Shown here: positions 59,272-64,000 of the stretch, piece after piece | Layout of the letters: the number at the start of each line of letters is the position of its first letter | Numbering within the stretch: the stretch's first letter is position 1 | Assembly: GCF_003202235.1 (NCBI RefSeq) | Contig: NZ_MASU01000006.1 | Coordinates: forward strand, 1-64,000 | Source: Prauserella flavalba | GTDB taxonomy: Bacteria; Actinomycetota; Actinomycetes; Mycobacteriales; Pseudonocardiaceae | Length of the DNA stretch: 64,000 nucleotides | Direction: 5' to 3' | Program-made: the position numbers and the translations under genes | Notes under the pieces: model-generated | What the model saw: the letters and a program-made list of their open reading frames with translations, nothing else | Told to the model about the DNA's origin: nothing | Databases searched by the model: none

Positions 59272-60902
59272 GGAGGCCCGGACTCCGTGCGGGTCCGCGA
59301 TCCTCCGCCGTGGGCGTCACGGCGCTCGCGGTGGTGCCCATCGCGTTCCTTGTGCTCTTCTTCGCGTGGCCGGTCGTGGCGATCCTGCGGCTCGGCTTCG
59401 CCGACGGCGGTGTCGCCAAGGCGCTCGCCGAGGCGCAGACGTGGCAGCTCGCCGCGTTCACCGTGGCGCAGGCCGCCGCCTCGACCGCGGTCGCCGTCCT
59501 GCTCGGCTTCCCGGTCGCCTTCCTGCTGGCTCGCGTGCGCCTGCGCGGGACGGCGCTGGTCCGCACGTTCGTGCTGGTGCCGTTCGTGTTGCCGACCGTG
59601 GTGGTGGGGCTCGCGTTCCGGGCGCTGTGGCCGGGCGGCGGCGTGGCCACGATCGTGCTGGCCAACGCGTTCTTCAACGTCGCCGTGGTCGCGCGCACCG
59701 TCGGCGGGCTGTGGGCGCATCTCGACCGGCGCGCCGAGGACGCGGCGCGGTCTCTCGGGGCGTCACCGTGGCGGGCGTTCCGCGGGGTCACGCTGCCCGC
59801 GCTCGCCCCCGCCGTGGCGTCGGCCGCCGCGGTGGTGTTCCTGTTCTGCGCCACCAGCTTCGGTGTGGTGCTCATGCTCGGCGGGTCCCGCTACCGGACG
59901 CTGGAGACCGAGATCTACCTGCGCACGGTGAACCTGCTCGATCTCTCCGGTGCCGCCGCGCTCTCGCTCGTGCAGCTCGCGGCCGTGCTCGCCGCACTGG
60001 CCGTCGGTGCGCTGGCCCGCAGGCGCAGGGAGACCGCGGTGCGGCTGCGGTCGAAGGCCGAGACGGCGCGCCGCCCCGAGGGCCGCGAGTGGTGGGTCGT
60101 CGGGGTGGCGTTCGGGGTGCTCGCACTGCTGCTGGTGCCGATCGTGGCGCTCGTGCTGCGGTCGGTGTCCTCGCGCGACGGCTGGAGCCTGGCCGGCTAC
60201 CGCGCGCTCGCGGGCAGCGGGGAGAACGGCACGCTCAGCGTCACCGGCTGGGACGCCGCGCTGAACTCGCTGCGCACGGCGTCCGACGCGACCGTGCTCG
60301 CGCTCGTGATCGGTGTGCTCGCGGCGGGGACGCTCGTGGCGCTGCGGCGCTCGCCGGGTCGGGGTGCGCGCGCGACCGGCGAGGCGATGGACGCGGCGCT
60401 GATGCTCCCGCTCGGGGTGTCGGCGGTGACGGTGGGCTTCGGTTACCTGATCACGCTCGGCGAGCTGCCGGGCGACCTGCGGACCTCGCCACTGCTCGTG
60501 CCGTTCGCGCAGGCGCTTGTGATCATCCCGCTGGTGGTGCGGATGGTGCTGCCGGTGCTGCGGTCGGTGGACGAGCGCCTGCGTCAGGCCGCGGCGACGC
60601 TCGGCGCGAGCCCGGCGCGGGTGTGGCGGGAGATCGACCTCCCGCTGGCCGCCCGCTCGCTTGCCGCGGCCGCCGCGTTCGGCTACGTCGTGGCGCTGGG
60701 CGAATTCGGCGCCACGAGCTTCCTCGCCAGGCCCGACGCGCCGACGCTGCCGGTGGCGATCGGTGCGCTCGTGAGCAGGCCGGGTGAGCTGAACAGCCAG
60801 ATGGCCTACGCGGCGTGCACGTTGCTGATGCTGGTGACCGCGCTCGTGGCGACGTTGATCGAGCGGTTGCGGGCACCGCAGGCGCAGGTAGGGGAGTTCT
60901 GA
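59235..60902 (+). CDS. thiP: Thiamine ABC transporter permease
   Basis: 555 residues with about twelve transmembrane helices in two halves, each with an EAA-type loop (EDAARSLGASPWRAFRGVTL and RQAAATLGASPARVWREIDL). The start is uncertain: GTG 59235 or ATG 59247, both inside thiB. Stop overlaps the thiQ start (TGATG at 60900). Confidence 0.93.
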   Translation: MDRAMARAAGGLGRPGLRAGPRSSAVGVTALAVVPIAFLVLFFAWPVVAILRLGFADGGVAKALAEAQTWQLAAFTVAQAAASTAVAVLLGFPVAFLLARVRLRGTALVRTFVLVPFVLPTVVVGLAFRALWPGGGVATIVLANAFFNVAVVARTVGGLWAHLDRRAEDAARSLGASPWRAFRGVTLPALAPAVASAAAVVFLFCATSFGVVLMLGGSRYRTLETEIYLRTVNLLDLSGAAALSLVQLAAVLAALAVGALARRRRETAVRLRSKAETARRPEGREWWVVGVAFGVLALLLVPIVALVLRSVSSRDGWSLAGYRALAGSGENGTLSVTGWDAALNSLRTASDATVLALVIGVLAAGTLVALRRSPGRGARATGEAMDAALMLPLGVSAVTVGFGYLITLGELPGDLRTSPLLVPFAQALVIIPLVVRMVLPVLRSVDERLRQAAATLGASPARVWREIDLPLAARSLAAAAAFGYVVALGEFGATSFLARPDAPTLPVAIGALVSRPGELNSQMAYAACTLLMLVTALVATLIERLRAPQAQVGEF

Positions 60903-61915
60903 TGCTGACGGTCGACGGGCTGACGGTGACGTACGGGTCGTTCACGGCCGTGCGCGACGCCGCGCTGGAGATCGCCGACGGCGATGTGCTCGCCCTGCTC
61001 GGCCCTTCCGGCTCCGGCAAGTCCACACTGCTGAGGGCGATCGCCGGCCTGGAGCCCGCCGCGACCGGCTCCGTGCGCTGGGACGGCGCCGACCTCGGGC
61101 GCGTCCCCGTGCACCGGCGCGGCTTCGGGCTGGTGTTCCAGGACGGGCAGCTGTTCCCGCATCGCGACGTCGCGGCCAACATCGCGTTCGGCCTGCGCAT
61201 GCACGGCATCGCCAAGCCGGCGCAGCGGCAGCGGGTGCGCGAGCTGCTGGAGCTGGTTGGGCTCACCGGCTACGAGCGGCGCAAGGTCACGGAGCTCTCC
61301 GGTGGTGAGGCGCAGCGGGTGGCGCTCGCGAGGGCGCTGGCGCCGAGGCCGAGGCTGCTGCTGCTCGACGAGCCGCTGTCGGGGCTCGACGCGGAGCTGC
61401 GTGAACAGCTCGCGCTCGACCTCGCCCAGGTGCTGCGCCAGGCCAAGATCACCACGCTGCTCGTGACGCACGACCAGGAGGAGGCGGTGACGCTCGCCGA
61501 CCGGCTCGCCGTGCTCGACAGTGGGCGGATCCAGCAGATCGGCGACGTGCTCGACGTGTGGCGCCGCCCGGTGGACGAGCGGGTCGCGCGGTTCCTCGGC
61601 GTGACGACGGTGCTGCCGGGCCGCGCCGCGAACGGCACCGTCACGTCCGCGTTGGGCGACGTGCGCCTGCCGTGGGCGCCGGACGGCGCGGTGTCACTCG
61701 GCCTGCGCCCCAACGCCGTGCGCGTCGCGGCCTCCGGCGTGGATGCCGAGGTACTGAGCCGGGTGCAGCGGCGCGATCACGTGCGCCTGGCGGTGCGGCC
61801 GGACATGGGACCGGAAACGCTGGACGCGGTGGCCCCGATGGCCGAGCGCGCGCGGGCAGGCGAGCGCGTGCGGCTGGTGCTCGATCCCGACGGCGTCGCC
61901 GTCATTTCGGCGTAG
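60902..61915 (+). CDS. thiQ: Thiamine ABC transporter ATPase
   Basis: 337 residues. Walker A GPSGSGKST (34-42), Q-loop FQDGQLFPH, signature LSGGE (132-136), Walker B LLLLDEP (152-158), H-loop THDQEEA. A C-terminal TOBE-like region follows. Powers uptake with ThiB and ThiP. The 3' end overlaps the convergent PadR gene by 14 bp. Confidence 0.94.
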   Translation: MLTVDGLTVTYGSFTAVRDAALEIADGDVLALLGPSGSGKSTLLRAIAGLEPAATGSVRWDGADLGRVPVHRRGFGLVFQDGQLFPHRDVAANIAFGLRMHGIAKPAQRQRVRELLELVGLTGYERRKVTELSGGEAQRVALARALAPRPRLLLLDEPLSGLDAELREQLALDLAQVLRQAKITTLLVTHDQEEAVTLADRLAVLDSGRIQQIGDVLDVWRRPVDERVARFLGVTTVLPGRAANGTVTSALGDVRLPWAPDGAVSLGLRPNAVRVAASGVDAEVLSRVQRRDHVRLAVRPDMGPETLDAVAPMAERARAGERVRLVLDPDGVAVISA

Positions 61916-62435
61916 CCGGCGGCACCGTCTTCGCCCACTCCGCCCAGTCGGCGAGCGAGTCGTAGAGGCGGATCGCCGCCTCGACGGTGACCCGCAGCGA
62001 GCGTGTCTGAGGGTTGTCGCCGAAGTCGCCGCGGTCCTTCGCCTCGGCGTAGCCGCGGTAGAGCTGAGCCTTCTCGCGGTAGAACTCCGCCTCCTCGGTG
62101 AGGTGCTGCTCCAGCTCGGCCGGGCTCATCAGCCAGAAGAACAGCGAGCGCAGCACCGGGTCGAGGCGCATGGTGTGGTCGACGTCGACGTCGGTGAGCC
62201 AGCGGCGCAGCTCGGTGAGTCCGGCGTCGGTGATGCGGTACTCCTTGCGCCGCCTCGGGCCCTCCGCCTCGGCCTCGATGAGGCCCTCCGAGGCGAGCCG
62301 GGTGAGCTCGCCGTAGATCTGCGGATGCTTGGCGGGCCAGATCGAGCCGAGCGTGTCCTCGAACCGGCGCGTGAGGTCGTAGCCGCTTCCCGGTTCGCCC
62401 GCGAGCAGTCCGAGCAACCCGTGGCGCAGCGACAT
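61902..62435 (-). CDS. PadR-family regulator with C-terminal helical domain
   Basis: 177 residues. HTH: LRHGLLGLLAGEPGSGYDLT, then GSIWPAKHPQIYGELTRLAS and GPRRRKEYRITDAGLTELRR; a C-terminal VirR-like helical domain (about 95-177). Divergent from the SDR gene, with paired ACATGT sites between them, so it probably represses that SDR. Confidence 0.9.
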   Translation of the reverse strand: MSLRHGLLGLLAGEPGSGYDLTRRFEDTLGSIWPAKHPQIYGELTRLASEGLIEAEAEGPRRRKEYRITDAGLTELRRWLTDVDVDHTMRLDPVLRSLFFWLMSPAELEQHLTEEAEFYREKAQLYRGYAEAKDRGDFGDNPQTRSLRVTVEAAIRLYDSLADWAEWAKTVPPATPK

Positions 62436-62530
62436 CTCCCCGCCTTTCCGTGATCCGTGACCGGCTGGAGCGTACCTCCGCCTGTTCCTTCCGACCTGTC
62501 CTCCTTGACATCCAAGGTAGGTCGGCATAG

Positions 62531-62550
62531 ACATGTAAAGAGAGACATGT
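62531..62550. promoter_or_regulatory. Candidate PadR operator
   Basis: ACATGT at 62531-62536 and again at 62545-62550, giving ATGT-N8-ACAT, in the AT-rich gap between the PadR and SDR starts. PadR proteins bind ATGT/ACAT dyads. Confidence 0.55.
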
Positions 62551-62574
62551 TGTTGAGATCATGTTGGAGTCGTC

Positions 62575-63447
62575 ATGTCAGACGAGGTAACCAAGGCCGT
62601 GCTCATCACCGGTGCCGGAGGCGGCATCGGCGTGCCGATGGCGACGGCGTTCGCCGAGCGCGGCTACCGCGTCTACGCCGGGGTACGGGACCTGAACGGC
62701 ACCCCGCGGCTCGACCGGACCGGCATCCGGCGCGTGGAGCTCGACGTCACCGACCCGGCCAGCGTCCTGCGCGCGCTGGAACGGATCGCGGCGGAGCGCG
62801 GCGCGAACGGGCTGCAGGTGCTCGTCAACAACGCGGGCGTGATCGTGCGAGGACCGCTGGAGCTGGTGCCCGACGGGGAACTGCAGCGGCAGTTCGACGT
62901 CAACGTCCACGGCCCGCACCGCGTGCTCAAGGCCGCACTGCCGATGCTGCGCACGGGCAGGGGTCGGGTGCTCAACATCAGTGCCGCGAGCGCGCAGACC
63001 GCGATGCCGTTCCTCGGCCCGATCTCGGCGAGCAAGGCCGCGCTGGAGTCGCTGACGCACGCGGCGCGCGTCGAGCTCGCGCCGTGGAACATCCCGGTGG
63101 TGATCGTCGAGCCGGGCGCGGTGCGGACGTCCATCTTCGCCAAGGCGGAGGAACAGGAACGGAAGGCGCTGGCCGTCGCCGACCCCGAACGCGTCGCCCT
63201 CTACCGAGACCAGCTCGGGGCCGTGGGGGAAGCGCTGGGCAAGCAGACACTGGGCTCGGCGGACACCGTGGTGAAGGCGGTGCTGCGCGCGGCGGAGGCC
63301 CGGCGCCCCAAGCCGCTGTACGTCACCAGCTCGGACGCCCGGCTGCTGCGCACGGTCTCGCGGCTGCCGTTCGGGATGCGGGACCGGATGCTCGCGAGCA
63401 CGTTGGGCGTCGCCAAGGTCAGGCCAGTCGCCGGGGCACCCCGGTGA
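62575..63447 (+). CDS. SDR-family protein lacking the usual catalytic tyrosine
   Basis: 290 residues. Cofactor motif TGAGGGIG (12-19) and NNAG (85-88) are intact, and S136/S139 are near the expected serine. At the YxxxK position the sequence is ISASK (I150, K154), so the catalytic Tyr is replaced by Ile. It may be non-reducing, or use another residue. GGAG precedes ATG 62575. Stop overlaps the downstream remnant's GTG. Confidence 0.88.
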   Translation: MSDEVTKAVLITGAGGGIGVPMATAFAERGYRVYAGVRDLNGTPRLDRTGIRRVELDVTDPASVLRALERIAAERGANGLQVLVNNAGVIVRGPLELVPDGELQRQFDVNVHGPHRVLKAALPMLRTGRGRVLNISAASAQTAMPFLGPISASKAALESLTHAARVELAPWNIPVVIVEPGAVRTSIFAKAEEQERKALAVADPERVALYRDQLGAVGEALGKQTLGSADTVVKAVLRAAEARRPKPLYVTSSDARLLRTVSRLPFGMRDRMLASTLGVAKVRPVAGAPR

Positions 63448-63724
63448 GCGTGATCGTTCTCGCCGGGCGACGTCGGGTCTGGGCAGACAGGCCGCGCTCC
63501 GGCTGGCGAAGGAGGGGCACGAGCTGATCCTGATCGGCCGCGACGCCGAGCGTGGCCTGCGGCTCGAACGCGAGACGGGAGCGCGGTTCGTACGGGCCGA
63601 CCTGTCCACGATGGACGGTGTCACGCACGTCGCCGGGCGCGTGGCCGCCGAGGTGGACCGCGTGGACGTGCTGATCAACAACGCGGGCGTGATGACGCCG
63701 AAGCGCATCGCCCATCCGCAGTGA
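63444..63724 (+). pseudogene. Frameshifted and truncated SDR remnant
   Basis: GTG 63444 overlaps the previous stop (GTGA). SVIVLAG is in the first frame; then one base is missing exactly in the cofactor motif (expected G-A-T-S-G-L-G), and the protein continues in another frame as GLGRQAALRLAKEGHELILI to VLINNAGVMTPKRIAHP. It stops at TGA 63722-63724 within a dispersed palindromic repeat. The C-terminal two thirds of the SDR are absent. Confidence 0.8.
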
Positions 63725-63771
63725 AGGCCACCTTGCCTGCGTTCAACGCAGTGAAGGTGGCCTTCACTGCG
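63717..63771. repeat. Dispersed palindromic repeat, 18-bp arms
   Basis: 63717-63734 (CGCAGTGAAGGCCACCTT) is the exact reverse complement of 63754-63771; the centre contains GCGTTCAACGC. The first 25 bp match the units at 10207-10261. It provides the stop codon of the SDR remnant. Confidence 0.85.
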
Positions 63772-63792
63772 GTCAGGTCAGCGCGGCCCCGG

Positions 63793-64000
63793 TCAGCCGT
63801 CCTTGGTGCTGAGGCGGGCGTAGGCGAGGGACAGGGCGATCGCGATGTAGCACCCGGCCCGCAGGGCTCCCTCCGCCAGCGGCCCGCCCGGCATCGGGTC
63901 GCGCAGCACGTCGCCGAGGTCGGTCCAGGAGTGGTTGAGCAGGAACGGGTGCAGCCAGTCGAGCGCGTCGAGCAGGCCGAGCACGGAGAACACGATCACG
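63793..64000 (-). CDS. ABC-2 type permease, C-terminal end only (cut by window)
   Basis: The last ~68 residues before TGA 63793. A loop (LNHSWTDLGDVLRDPMPGGP) and the final transmembrane helix (ALRAGCYIAIALSLAYARLS) ending STKDG match the end of ABC-2 family exporters. The 5' part lies beyond 64000. Confidence 0.65.
   Translation of the reverse strand, partial: VIVFSVLGLLDALDWLHPFLLNHSWTDLGDVLRDPMPGGPLAEGALRAGCYIAIALSLAYARLSTKDG

Overview
The window is high-GC actinobacterial DNA. It carries a mycothiol S-conjugate amidase (mca), many GTG starts and likely leaderless promoters. Gene order follows Mycobacterium tuberculosis Rv1080c to Rv1112 (recalled, not searched): greA, DUF4307 protein, mca, small membrane protein, DUF255 thioredoxin protein, hemolysin III protein, short cis-prenyltransferase, phoH2, fumarase, glpX, xseB, xseA, Rv1109c-like protein, ispH, Rv1111c-like protein and ychF. 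Gene content and the dispersed palindromic repeats suggest the Pseudonocardiaceae (Amycolatopsis or Saccharomonospora relatives); that placement is inference.

Layout. 1-1357: an IS701-family element with a frameshifted transposase. 1362-5573: small secreted protein, threonine dehydratase, hppD with a divergent Lrp/AsnC regulator, and a metallo-beta-lactamase-fold protein. 5641-10196: conserved greA-mca-DUF255 block. 10339-20908: about 10.5 kb absent between the matching M. tuberculosis genes. It holds an Imm5-like protein with a divergent MerR regulator, a Tat-exported molybdenum hydroxylase with a PucR regulator, an acyl-CoA oxidase-like enzyme, an SDR, an EthD protein and a seven-repeat FG-GAP protein. 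20936-24958: hemolysin III, cis-prenyltransferase, phoH2 with a structured leader. 24983-32505: guaB1, glyoxalase II-like protein, ATP-dependent ligase, DMT exporter with TetR, ECF sigma with divergent anti-sigma, and two scars in which a divergent regulator/enzyme pair lost both 5' ends. 32553-42387: fumC, glpX, exonuclease VII genes, ispH, Rv1109c- and Rv1111c-like genes, and a repeat-dense convergent intergenic region. 42528-51341: DNA metabolism and repair (rmuC, sbcDC, ogt, ada-alkA), a Asp/Asn-rich lipoprotein and ychF.

51374-56567 is an accessory, defence-like island: a zinc-ribbon protein, a coupled two-gene cassette with a HEPN-like RN-x5-H motif, an Abi_2 protein preceded by a terminator-like structured RNA, and a HigBA-type toxin-antitoxin operon between 29-bp direct repeats. 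56672-64000: DUF3841-like protein, two small membrane proteins, pterin-4a-carbinolamine dehydratase, a TPP riboswitch with thiBPQ, a PadR regulator with an SDR, an SDR remnant ending in a palindromic repeat, and the end of an ABC-2 type permease.

How genes work together: HPPD starts tyrosine degradation under likely Lrp control; SbcCD, ExoVII, RmuC, LigB, Ogt and Ada-AlkA form a repair-rich stretch; ThiBPQ imports thiamine under TPP control. The strongest lead for a less-described system is the Abi_2 gene with its leader RNA plus the neighbouring HEPN-like cassette.
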